8,317 nucleotides of DNA from an uncultured Clostridia bacterium (GCA_947628555.1 CANRAI010000053.1:1-8317); one strand, 5' to 3'; positions 1 to 5,501 are shown, counted from the stretch's first letter. The notes: generated from the letters alone by a model not told the origin. Numbers and translations are program-made.

Positions 1-232
1 CTTCGAAAGTATGGCGGCACTTAAAAACGCGGGTAGCCCTGACCTTTGTATTGAGCACGTAGCCGCGGTTTGTGGCGGTTATATCGTAGCCCGAGGCGCG
101 CAGTACGGCGATGTCCTGAACGATTACCTGCCGCGACACTTTAAAACGCTCCGCAAGCACGTTGGCGGGCAGAGGATTTTCAGTGTTGCCCATAAGGCTT
201 AAAATTTCTTCCCTGCGCTTTTCGGCTTTCAT
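1..232 (-). CDS. niaR: NiaR-type transcriptional repressor of NAD biosynthesis, partial (C-terminus off the left edge)
   Basis: The 77 visible residues cover an N-terminal winged helix-turn-helix (about residues 4-60) and the first residues of the ligand-binding 3H domain. The recognition-helix segment reads VSRQVIVQDIAVLRASGYDI, followed by TATNRGYV, which closely resembles Bacillus subtilis NiaR (YrxA). A CRHTFE segment at residues 72-77 fits the first conserved histidine of the 3H domain. Known family role: a cytoplasmic dimer that represses NAD synthesis and niacin-salvage genes, with nicotinic acid as co-repressor. The ATG (232-230) overlaps the nadC stop as ATGA and has a GGAGGAG ribosome binding site at 241-235, so translation is probably coupled to nadC. 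Being last in the visible operon, it is likely autoregulated through the nadB promoter (inference). About 95-100 further residues should lie off-window. Identification rests on the HTH and the operon context; the rest of the 3H domain is not visible. Confidence 0.9.
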   Translation of the reverse strand, partial: MKAEKRREEILSLMGNTENPLPANVLAERFKVSRQVIVQDIAVLRASGYDITATNRGYVLNTKVRATRVFKCRHTFE

Positions 233-1092
233 TTCTCCTCCAAAGGACGAAGATTTTTAAGCGACAGGTCGAGAATTGGCGCGGAATGGGTGATTGCCCC
301 GCTCGACACGAAGTCAACGCCCGTTTCCAGAATAGCGGATATATTGTCCTTTGTGATATTGCCGCTGCACTCCGTCTGCGCTCTGCCGCCTATAAGCCTT
401 ATCGCCTCTTTCATATCACCTACGGACATATTGTCGAGCATTATAATATCCGCGCCCGCCTCCGCCGCTTCCGCAGCCATTTGCGGGGTCTCCGCCTCGA
501 CTTCTATTTTCCGCACAAAAGGAGCGTAATTTTTAGCCGCTTCCACCGCCTTTTTTACGCCGCCCGCCGCGCCTATGTGGTTATCCTTTAAAAGCACGCC
601 GTCCGAAAGGTTATAGCGGTGGTTATTTCCTCCGCCTACCCTGACGGCGTATTTTTCGAATATGCGCATATTGGGCGTGGTCTTTCGGGTATCCAAAAGC
701 TTGGTTTTGCTTCCCTTTAAAAGCTCTACCGTCTCGCGGGTGTAGGTAGCTATTCCGCTCATTCGCTGCAAAAAGTTGAGCGCCACGCGCTCGCCCGATA
801 ATAGAACGCGAATATCCCCCGTAATAATTGCGAGAAGCTGGCCTTTTTTCACCTCTTCGCCCTCGCGCACGCGGAAATCGAATGAAGTATTATCGTCAAG
901 AATTTTAAAAGTCCGCTCGAAAACGGGCAAGCCGCAAATAACTCCGTCCTGCTTGCAGATAAGCCGTACTTCGCCCTTTACATAGCCGGATATGACGGCG
1001 TTGGTGGAAACGTCTTCGTTGGATATGTCCTCTTTTAAAGCCATTTTTATCAGCTCGTCCGCGTTAAGCGCGGCCGAAACGGGGTTTAGCAT
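229..1092 (-). CDS. nadC: Quinolinate phosphoribosyltransferase (decarboxylating), NadC
   Basis: NadC converts quinolinate and PRPP to nicotinate mononucleotide, CO2 and pyrophosphate, the third step of de novo NAD synthesis in the cytoplasm. The 287 residues match the usual family length. The N-terminal sandwich domain is followed by an alpha/beta barrel carrying the substrate-binding signatures: DTRKTTP at 134-140 (R136, K137), GGGNNHR at 153-159 (H158, R159), DGVLLKDNHI at 164-173 (K169), KIEVEAET at 195-202, IIMLDNM at 216-222 (D220) and ECSGNI at 241-246. No key residue seems missing. The ATG at 1092-1090 has a strong AAAGGAGG ribosome binding site (1106-1099) with a 6-nt spacer, lying inside the end of nadB, so the reading frames overlap by 29 nt. 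The stop shares ATGA with the niaR start. It is probably cotranscribed from the nadB promoter and repressed by NiaR. Confidence 0.97.
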   Translation of the reverse strand: MLNPVSAALNADELIKMALKEDISNEDVSTNAVISGYVKGEVRLICKQDGVICGLPVFERTFKILDDNTSFDFRVREGEEVKKGQLLAIITGDIRVLLSGERVALNFLQRMSGIATYTRETVELLKGSKTKLLDTRKTTPNMRIFEKYAVRVGGGNNHRYNLSDGVLLKDNHIGAAGGVKKAVEAAKNYAPFVRKIEVEAETPQMAAEAAEAGADIIMLDNMSVGDMKEAIRLIGGRAQTECSGNITKDNISAILETGVDFVSSGAITHSAPILDLSLKNLRPLEEK

Positions 1093-2389
1093 CTTCCGCC
1101 TCCTTTATCGCCTTTTTCAGTAATTTCCTGTACTCTTCCAAAAGTTCGGTCGGGTCGGCGTACCGCCCCATGTCCAACGCCCCCGCTATTTTACGGGCGG
1201 CGTTTAAGTCTATCTTCGAATAGTTCCGCGCCATATCCTCAGCGGCGCGCTTTGCAAATAATAGACTTTCCAACAGAGAATTGGATGCAAGCCTGTTCGC
1301 GCCGTGCACGCCGTTGCAGCACGTTTCGCCCACGGCGTAAAGCCTTTCCATAGTGGTGCGGCCGTTCAAATCGCTTCTGACGCCCCCCATAAAGTAGTGC
1401 TGCGCGGGGACGACGGGAATGGGCTGCGTAAATACGTCGTAGCCCTCTTCGCGGCATTTTTCCACAATTGAGGGGAAATGTTCGCGCAGTTCCTTTTCGG
1501 GAACGGGACGCAAATCCAGCCAAACGTGCTCGGCGCCGTCCTTTTCCATCTGCTTATATATAGCCGCCGTGACGACGTCGCGGGGCTGCAACTCGTCCGT
1601 AAAACGGTTAAAATTTTTATCGAGAAGGACCGCGCCCTCGCCGCGCACAGACTCGGAAATTAAAAAACTTCTGCCTATCGTGCTTTTTGTAAAGAGCGTA
1701 GTAGGGTGGAATTGTATATAGTTTATGTTATCGACGGCAACGCCGTGTTTAAGGCAAATTGCCACGCCGTCGCCCGAAATAAGCCTGTAATTGGTGGAAT
1801 GGCTGAAAAGCCCGCCTATTCCGCCGCAGGCAAGCACGGTATAATCGGCGAATACCGTTTGCAGCCCGCCCGTCGCGTTGTCCGAAACGATTATTCCGTA
1901 ACAGCGGTTTTCGTCGGCAAGGATATCGAGCATGGTGGTTTCTGGAATTACGGAAACGTTGGAAAGGCGGGATACAGTCTGCATAAGACGGGTGGTTATT
2001 TCCTTGCCCGTGCAGTCCTCGTGAAAGCATATACGGTTTTTGGAATGTCCGCCCTCGCGCGTGACGGCAAGCGTGCCGTCGGGATTGCGCGCAAAATCCA
2101 CGCCCAAAGCTATAAGCTCGTCGCCTATTTCCTCGGAATTGTTTATCATACATGCGACGGCGGCGGGATTGTTTTCGGAATGTCCCGCGCGCATCGTATC
2201 CGCAAAATAGCTGTCGTAATCCTCCCTGCCCTGCAAGCGGCAGATACCGCCCTGTGCAAGATAGCTGTCCGAACGGTCGGGCGCGCCCTTGCAAATCACT
2301 GCAACCCTTTTATCCGAAGGCAGGTGCAGGGCGCAGTTAAGCCCCGCAACGCCCGTGCCTACTACAATTACGTCGTAATATTTTTCCAA
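1064..2389 (-). CDS. nadB: L-aspartate oxidase, NadB (short form)
   Basis: NadB is an FAD enzyme that oxidises L-aspartate to iminoaspartate, which NadA then condenses to quinolinate. Counting from the upstream in-frame TTG at 2395, the protein shows an FAD-binding GTGVAG (13-18), SYLAQGGI (44-51), EGGHSKNRI (114-122), FHPTT (229-233), RGEG (251-254), RDVV (272-275), QHYFMGGV (332-339) and GETCCNGVHGANRLASNSLL (356-375). H230, R272, H333 and R368 occupy the places of the conserved substrate-binding His/Arg set of E. coli NadB, which argues for NadB rather than a succinate dehydrogenase or fumarate reductase flavoprotein. At about 441 residues it is roughly 100 shorter than the E. coli enzyme and lacks most of the C-terminal helical extension. 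I chose TTG 2389-2387 as start because GAGG at 2400-2397 lies 7 nt upstream; the TTG at 2395 would leave only 1 nt. It is the first gene of the operon. Confidence 0.95.
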   Translation of the reverse strand: MEKYYDVIVVGTGVAGLNCALHLPSDKRVAVICKGAPDRSDSYLAQGGICRLQGREDYDSYFADTMRAGHSENNPAAVACMINNSEEIGDELIALGVDFARNPDGTLAVTREGGHSKNRICFHEDCTGKEITTRLMQTVSRLSNVSVIPETTMLDILADENRCYGIIVSDNATGGLQTVFADYTVLACGGIGGLFSHSTNYRLISGDGVAICLKHGVAVDNINYIQFHPTTLFTKSTIGRSFLISESVRGEGAVLLDKNFNRFTDELQPRDVVTAAIYKQMEKDGAEHVWLDLRPVPEKELREHFPSIVEKCREEGYDVFTQPIPVVPAQHYFMGGVRSDLNGRTTMERLYAVGETCCNGVHGANRLASNSLLESLLFAKRAAEDMARNYSKIDLNAARKIAGALDMGRYADPTELLEEYRKLLKKAIKEAEDAKPRFGRA

Positions 2390-2396
2390 ATTCAAG

Positions 2397-2400
2397 CCTC
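2397..2400 (-). promoter_or_regulatory. Ribosome binding site deciding the nadB start
   Basis: A GAGG core on the minus strand lies 7 nt before the TTG at 2389-2387 but only 1 nt before the in-frame TTG at 2395-2393. The spacing favours initiation at 2389. No better Shine-Dalgarno sequence and no ATG is nearby. Confidence 0.6.
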
Positions 2401-2414
2401 GTAAAGCGAAGTCT

Positions 2415-2453
2415 GTAAAAAGCGAGCATAAGCTCCCTTTACCGCGCTTTTAC
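2415..2453 (-). other. Possible hairpin in the nadB leader
   Basis: Immediately after the predicted start of transcription, the minus-strand RNA could pair GUAAAAGC (2453-2446) with GCUUUUUAC (2423-2415), enclosing an inner GAGC-UUAU-GCUC stem (2435-2424) with an unpaired 10-nt stretch on one side. A U-run closes it, so it resembles a weak attenuator or terminator, but the stem is mostly A-U and bulged. Function is uncertain. Confidence 0.25.
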
Positions 2454-2511
2454 AAAAAAGTTTACACAAAAACTTGACACCTGTCAAGTCATATGTAAAC
2501 TTTTTTGTAAA
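2449..2511. promoter_or_regulatory. Nested palindromic operator at nadB, probable NiaR site
   Basis: The inner palindrome is ACTTGACA-CC-TGTCAAGT (2472-2489), with perfect 8-bp arms. It sits inside an outer inverted repeat with perfect 18-bp arms, TTTACAAAAAAGTTTACA (2449-2466) and its exact complement (2494-2511). The centres are 2480.5 and 2480, so the two are almost concentric. Each outer arm also contains TTTACA twice (TGTAAA on the right), 12 bp apart. NiaR regulators bind palindromes upstream of nadB in Bacillota, and the inner TGACA/TGTCA core fits my recollection of such sites, but I could not compare it with a motif model. The role of the outer repeat is unknown: it could be a second dimer site, a site for another regulator, or a DNA or RNA cruciform or hairpin. 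Confidence 0.65.
2459..2487 (-). promoter_or_regulatory. nadB operon promoter
   Basis: On the minus strand a perfect TTGACA (-35, 2487-2482) is followed after 17 bp by TAAACT (-10, 2464-2459), which matches 4 of 6 consensus positions. Transcription should start near 2452, giving a leader of about 60 nt before the nadB start. The -35 lies within the inner palindrome and the -10 within the outer inverted repeat, so a bound regulator would occlude RNA polymerase. This is a sequence match only. Confidence 0.7.
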
Positions 2512-2560
2512 TTTAAGGAAGAATATGGAAAAAAGGAATTTCTATCACCGCAAAATATAT

Positions 2561-2590
2561 GCGCGCGGCTGCTTTAACGCAGCCGCGCGC
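2561..2590 (-). terminator. Intrinsic terminator downstream of the glycosyltransferase gene
   Basis: A perfect 12-bp stem, GCGCGCGGCTGC with its complement (2561-2572 and 2579-2590), encloses a 6-nt loop. On the minus strand it is followed by ATATATTTTG, a moderate U-tract, and lies 64 bp after the stop of the glycosyltransferase gene. On the plus strand no U-run follows. It would insulate the nadB promoter from upstream readthrough. Confidence 0.7.
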
Positions 2591-2653
2591 GCTTCACATT
2601 GCCGCAATTGAATTTACATTAACTGAATAATTTACAAAATATCCGAGGGTATT

Positions 2654-3802
2654 TTATTTCCTACCCGATTTCGCCGCGCGCACTTCCTCTATCATTTCGC
2701 CCATTTTATTCATGCAGTCGGCAAGGCGGAATTTTTCCGAGTCTTCAAGGTAGTTCTGCTCCGCCTTTCTCTTTTCCTCGGGGTGTTCCAGCCAATAATC
2801 TATCACCCGCGCCAAATCCTTCGGGTTGCGGGTTTTGAATATGCACCTTTCGTCTATTGCGAACTTTCTGGTGGCGCTTAAAGGGGAATCGGAAACGATA
2901 GTAAGCTTACCGCACATTATGGCTTCCAGGCAGGCAATGCCTTCCAGCTCCATTTCGGCGGGATGAACGTACAAATCGCTGTAATTCAATACGTCTATGA
3001 TTTCCGAGCGGGAAAAAAACTTCATTACGGGCGGCACGGGCAGTTTTGCGCCGAGGCGCTTATAATATTTTTCCTTCACGCCCTGCCCCGCAAGGATGAT
3101 TTGGATATAGTTTTTGTATTTAGAGTATCTTACCGCTTTCAAAAGCGTGTCCTGCGATTTTTCTTGCGCGTATCTGCCCGTAGTCGAAATTACGAATTTA
3201 TCCCTGAATTCTTCGGGCTTTTTGACTTCCCGCCGCTGCACCTCTGCGTTTACCCCGTTGGAAATTACGTAGCCGTTGGTTTTTACGCCTATGTTGCTTT
3301 CGAAAACCCCGCGGATGAAGTCGGTAGGGAAATGTATTGCGTCAACATAGCGGTAAAATTTATTGTAAATATATTTATAGATTATCTTGTTTAAAAATTT
3401 CAGCTCGTTGATTTTCAAATAGGACGTAAGATTTTCCGCCTGCATATGAAAGCCCGCGGAAATGGGGATATTGTGTTTGCGCGCGTACTGCGCCGCCTGT
3501 TTGCCGAGCGCAAAGGGCAGCATACTATGAATATAATCCACGCCGTCCAGCGCCTTTTCCACAAGCGCCTCGTCCTTTTTGGAAAGCGTTACGCCAATCT
3601 TTTTAACGTATTTGTCCAAAAGCTTGCCGAAACTGCGGTTGGGCGCCACGAAATAGTTTTCGGCGCCCTTTTTATCGCTGTCGGCGCAGAGCACGCGCAC
3701 TTCGTGCCCTTCGGCTTTCAGATACCTTATTAGGTTCATTGCGGCAATAGTTGTGCCGTTGTTTTCACTGCCCAGCACGTCGCATACAATGGCTATTTTC
3801 AT
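2654..3802 (-). CDS. GT4-type glycosyltransferase, GT-B fold; acceptor unknown
   Basis: The 382-residue protein has the two Rossmann-like halves of a GT-B enzyme. The N-terminal acceptor half begins MKIAIVCDVLGSENNGTT, with AGFHMQAEN at 116-124. A hinge around VISNGVN (179-185) leads to the C-terminal nucleotide-sugar half: ISTTGRYAQEKSQDTLLKA (205-223), ILAGQG (236-241) and the retaining-enzyme E-x7-E pair E285/E293 in EMELEGIACLEAIMCG, followed by VSDSPL. There is no signal peptide or membrane span, so it is probably cytosolic or attached to the inner membrane face by a basic, aromatic-rich surface (for example the segment at 140-152). By resemblance it belongs with glycolipid (diacylglycerol) or cell-surface glycan enzymes, but substrate cannot be read from sequence. 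The gene stands alone between its own promoter and terminator. The Shine-Dalgarno sequence is weak (GAGAG). Family assignment is secure; substrate is not. Confidence 0.9.
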   Translation of the reverse strand: MKIAIVCDVLGSENNGTTIAAMNLIRYLKAEGHEVRVLCADSDKKGAENYFVAPNRSFGKLLDKYVKKIGVTLSKKDEALVEKALDGVDYIHSMLPFALGKQAAQYARKHNIPISAGFHMQAENLTSYLKINELKFLNKIIYKYIYNKFYRYVDAIHFPTDFIRGVFESNIGVKTNGYVISNGVNAEVQRREVKKPEEFRDKFVISTTGRYAQEKSQDTLLKAVRYSKYKNYIQIILAGQGVKEKYYKRLGAKLPVPPVMKFFSRSEIIDVLNYSDLYVHPAEMELEGIACLEAIMCGKLTIVSDSPLSATRKFAIDERCIFKTRNPKDLARVIDYWLEHPEEKRKAEQNYLEDSEKFRLADCMNKMGEMIEEVRAAKSGRK

Positions 3803-3867
3803 ATTTTCTCTCGTAAATTTTCTTATAAAGGGTTATTGACCTGTTGCAGAAATTTTACAACTTTAAT

Positions 3868-3896
3868 ATTATAACAAAAGATTTGCCAAAGCACAA
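3868..3896 (-). promoter_or_regulatory. Promoter of the glycosyltransferase gene
   Basis: On the minus strand TTGTGC (3896-3891) is followed after 17 bp by a perfect TATAAT (3873-3868), preceded by TGT, an extended -10. The predicted start is near 3861, giving a leader of about 58 nt. The -35 is weak, but the extended -10 can compensate. A second TATAAT on the same strand at 3919-3914 has no convincing -35. Confidence 0.65.
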
Positions 3897-3952
3897 CCCT
3901 ATTACGGCAAAATATTATAAATAAAGCAAAATACGATAAAGCGTCCAAACTT

Positions 3953-3984
3953 AAAGCCCGCGGCGGAAAACCGCCGCGGGCTTT
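3953..3984. terminator. Terminator-like hairpin between two divergent genes
   Basis: A perfect 14-bp stem, AAAGCCCGCGGCGG with its complement (3953-3966 and 3971-3984), encloses an AAAA loop and is followed on the plus strand by one more T, then GGG. It looks like a bidirectional intrinsic terminator, yet both neighbouring genes start by reading away from it, so no known transcript ends here. The rest of the 308-bp gap (3803-4110) holds the glycosyltransferase promoter on the left and the ribosome binding site and possible promoter of the PRC-barrel gene on the right. No convincing gene lies in it. Confidence 0.5.
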
Positions 3985-4084
3985 TGGGATTCCCGAATGT
4001 ACTTTGAACGGCTTGTTTGAGAAATACCATTCAAAACGACAAAATAGTTTATTTTTTTGTGGAAAGTGCGCAAAGAAAGCCAAA

Positions 4085-4103
4085 TATAGTAGAGCGTAAG
4101 GAG
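4085..4103 (+). promoter_or_regulatory. Possible -10 element and ribosome binding site of the PRC-barrel gene
   Basis: TATAGT at 4085-4090 is a candidate -10 (5 of 6 consensus positions), but no good -35 lies 16-18 bp upstream. The ribosome binding site AAGGAG at 4098-4103 has a 7-nt spacer to the ATG at 4111 and is convincing. If the -10 is right, the leader is only about 14 nt. Confidence 0.4.
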
Positions 4104-4110
4104 ATTTTAT

Positions 4111-4617
4111 ATGAAGCTTTCTGAAATTTACGGCAAAAGGGTTTTAAGCACTGCCGGCAAAGAGGGTTACGTTTTATCGGTAAATGCCTCGGACGGGAAA
4201 TTAGTCAGCCTTGTATGCGCCGACGAACGGGAACGGGAATTTACCGTTGACTTTAAAAACGTTTTAAAGACGGGAGAAAAGATTATTTTCAACGAATCAG
4301 GAGAGGAATCCGTCGGCGTTCCCATACGTCTGGGCAAGGCGTGTTTCGACGAAAACGGCGGTTATTTAGGCAATTTGCAGGATTTTACATTTTTCGGCGA
4401 CAGACTGAAAACGGCTAAAATAGGCAAAAAAAATTATCCCGCCGATATACTTATCGCGGGGGACGTTATCATAGTAAAAAGAGTTTCTACGCTGAAAGGA
4501 GACGTCGTGAAAAACGGAGAAACGCTGTTCAAAAAGGGAACTTTCGTCACGGACGACGTTTTAAACGAAGCCGCCGCCGCGGGCGAATACGTGCAAACCA
4601 GACTGAAAACCCTGTAA
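4111..4617 (+). CDS. Protein with two PRC-barrel-like modules
   Basis: This 168-residue soluble protein opens with MKLSEIYGKRVLSTAGKEGY, the typical start of a PRC-barrel domain (a small beta-barrel also found in RimM, photosynthetic reaction centre H subunit and YlmC/YmxH-like proteins). Module 1 covers about residues 1-68. A second similar module spans about 69-124, with IRLGKACFDENGGYLGNLQD repeating the pattern of module 1. The tail, about 125-168, contains LFKKGTFVTDDVLNEAAAAG, a short beta-loop-helix motif that often follows PRC barrels in clostridial proteins (from memory). There is no signal peptide, membrane span or catalytic motif, so a binding or scaffold role is more likely than an enzymatic one. 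Start ATG has a good AAGGAG site. It is a monocistronic gene, divergent from the glycosyltransferase gene and convergent with the membrane protein gene. Domain call is firm; cellular role is unknown. Confidence 0.85.
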   Translation: MKLSEIYGKRVLSTAGKEGYVLSVNASDGKLVSLVCADEREREFTVDFKNVLKTGEKIIFNESGEESVGVPIRLGKACFDENGGYLGNLQDFTFFGDRLKTAKIGKKNYPADILIAGDVIIVKRVSTLKGDVVKNGETLFKKGTFVTDDVLNEAAAAGEYVQTRLKTL

Positions 4618-4626
4618 AGAAATTTA

Positions 4627-4665
4627 AATGCCGCGGAGCGGAAAGTTTTTCCGCCCCGCGGCATT
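4627..4665. terminator. Bidirectional terminator between convergent genes
   Basis: An 18-bp stem (4627-4644 with 4648-4665) closes over a GTT loop, with a single A/C mismatch on the plus strand that becomes a G-U pair on the minus strand. The flanks are T-rich in both directions (TTGTTT rightwards, ATTTAAATTTCTTT leftwards). It lies between the stops of two genes that converge, so it can serve both. Confidence 0.8.
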
Positions 4666-4735
4666 GTTTAACCGCATAATCTTTAAGTAAATTCCCGCGT
4701 TGCAAATTTTCTGCACAAAATACGGCTGAATACGT

Positions 4736-5392
4736 TTAAACGTTGTACTTTGCCATAAGTTTTAAAAGCGTATTGAAATTTTCGTTGAGAATTTCCCCCT
4801 CCGCAGGGGTCAAAGTGCCCTTTACCTTCAACACTTCGAGAGTGTTTTTTAGTTTTTCCAGCTCCTGGCGGTCTGTCTTACCCAAATTTTTTTCAAGCAG
4901 TTTTGCGGTGACTGCAATGGCATGGTCCAGCCGCACGTTGCTGCGCGAAATTACGTTTGCCGGGGTTGAAGGCTGCCTCGGGTTGGGTTTTGCGGGCGGT
5001 TCCGCCGCGGGCTTTACCTGCACGGGCAGGGTTATAACGGGCGGGGGCGCGGCAGCCGCGGCGGCTTGGGCGGGGGCGGTGCTCTTCCGCTTTGAAACGG
5101 CGCACAAAAGCCCGTATAAAACGTATCCCGCCACCCAGAATACGCAGGCGACAAAAGCCGCTTCCTCCACCGTATTCACGGTTAAAAACAGCGCGAAAGT
5201 GGCTGCCGTATAGCAATAAGAAAGACATAAAAACGGTTTCTTCGAGGAAAAGCGCACGGCGGGCAGGACAAGGCAGAGTACGAACGACAGCACAAATATC
5301 GCTCCGTAAGAACCCCATGTCAGCCACACCACGTTATCGAAGGTAAATTTGGCTGCAAAGTCGAGAAGGTATTTACCGATTTCCGAAAACAT
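4736..5392 (-). CDS. Uncharacterised membrane protein with Ala/Pro-rich linker and SHOCT-like C-terminus
   Basis: I do not recognise a family for the whole 218-residue protein. The N-terminal part has three hydrophobic segments (about 22-44, 54-73 and 78-98) and no cleavable signal peptide. A KRK stretch at 101-103 suggests that the following part is cytoplasmic. Residues 106-145 form a low-complexity linker rich in Ala and Pro (a run of seven Ala at 110-116, then PPP). The C-terminal region, about 150-218, is predicted helical; ELEKLKNTLEVLKVKGTLTP followed by a short helix (177-212) resembles the short C-terminal SHOCT motif, which usually mediates oligomerisation. This suggests a membrane-anchored scaffold or sensor, but no function is shown. 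The ATG has no Shine-Dalgarno sequence and lies only about 10 nt after a TATAAT, suggesting a leaderless transcript. The gene stands alone, downstream of the addA terminator. Confidence 0.8.
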   Translation of the reverse strand: MFSEIGKYLLDFAAKFTFDNVVWLTWGSYGAIFVLSFVLCLVLPAVRFSSKKPFLCLSYCYTAATFALFLTVNTVEEAAFVACVFWVAGYVLYGLLCAVSKRKSTAPAQAAAAAAPPPVITLPVQVKPAAEPPAKPNPRQPSTPANVISRSNVRLDHAIAVTAKLLEKNLGKTDRQELEKLKNTLEVLKVKGTLTPAEGEILNENFNTLLKLMAKYNV

Positions 5393-5402
5393 ATCGTATT
5401 AA

Positions 5403-5408
5403 ATTATA
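5403..5408 (-). promoter_or_regulatory. -10 element of the membrane protein gene
   Basis: A perfect TATAAT on the minus strand (5408-5403) lies 10 nt before the ATG at 5392. The hexamer 17 bp upstream, GCTGTT (5431-5426), is a poor -35 and overlaps the addA terminator stem. If used, transcription would start 2-4 nt before the start codon. Confidence 0.45.
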
Positions 5409-5422
5409 GTCGGAGACATACG

Positions 5423-5460
5423 AAAAACAGCGGAGATGTTGTCGCATTTCCACTGTTTTT
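5423..5460 (-). terminator. Intrinsic terminator of addA
   Basis: Sixteen-nt arms (5423-5438 and 5445-5460) pair at 14 of 16 positions, with AAAAACAG matching CTGTTTTT perfectly at the base and a 6-nt loop. On the minus strand the stem ends in TTTTTC. It lies 42 bp after the addA stop. The rest of the gap, 5461-5501, shows nothing further. Confidence 0.7.
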
Positions 5461-5501
5461 ATATTATATCAATACCAACGGTAACATATCATTTCAACGG
5501 G

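Noticed and set aside
11..202. Plus-strand open frame of 63 codons at the left edge
   Set aside because: It lies antisense to the niaR helix-turn-helix, whose motif is unmistakable.
2393..2395. TTG at 2395 as nadB start
   Set aside because: Only 1 nt separates it from the GAGG site; the next in-frame TTG at 2389 has a 7-nt spacer.
1706..2404. Long plus-strand open frame antisense to nadB
   Set aside because: It is a shadow of the well-supported nadB gene, with no ribosome binding site or domain.
3914..3919. Second minus-strand TATAAT upstream of the glycosyltransferase gene
   Set aside because: The hexamer 17 bp upstream is GCTTTA and there is no TGn extension; the promoter at 3896-3868 is better.
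4008..4044. Stretch reading GTTTTGAATGGT on the minus strand, reminiscent of part of a type II-A CRISPR repeat
   Set aside because: It is a single short match with no second copy, spacer pattern or cas gene in the window.
3823..4083. Minus-strand open frame of 86 codons in the divergent intergenic region
   Set aside because: It starts at a TTG without a ribosome binding site, reads straight through the 14-bp hairpin and the glycosyltransferase promoter, and has no recognisable domain. Open by chance.
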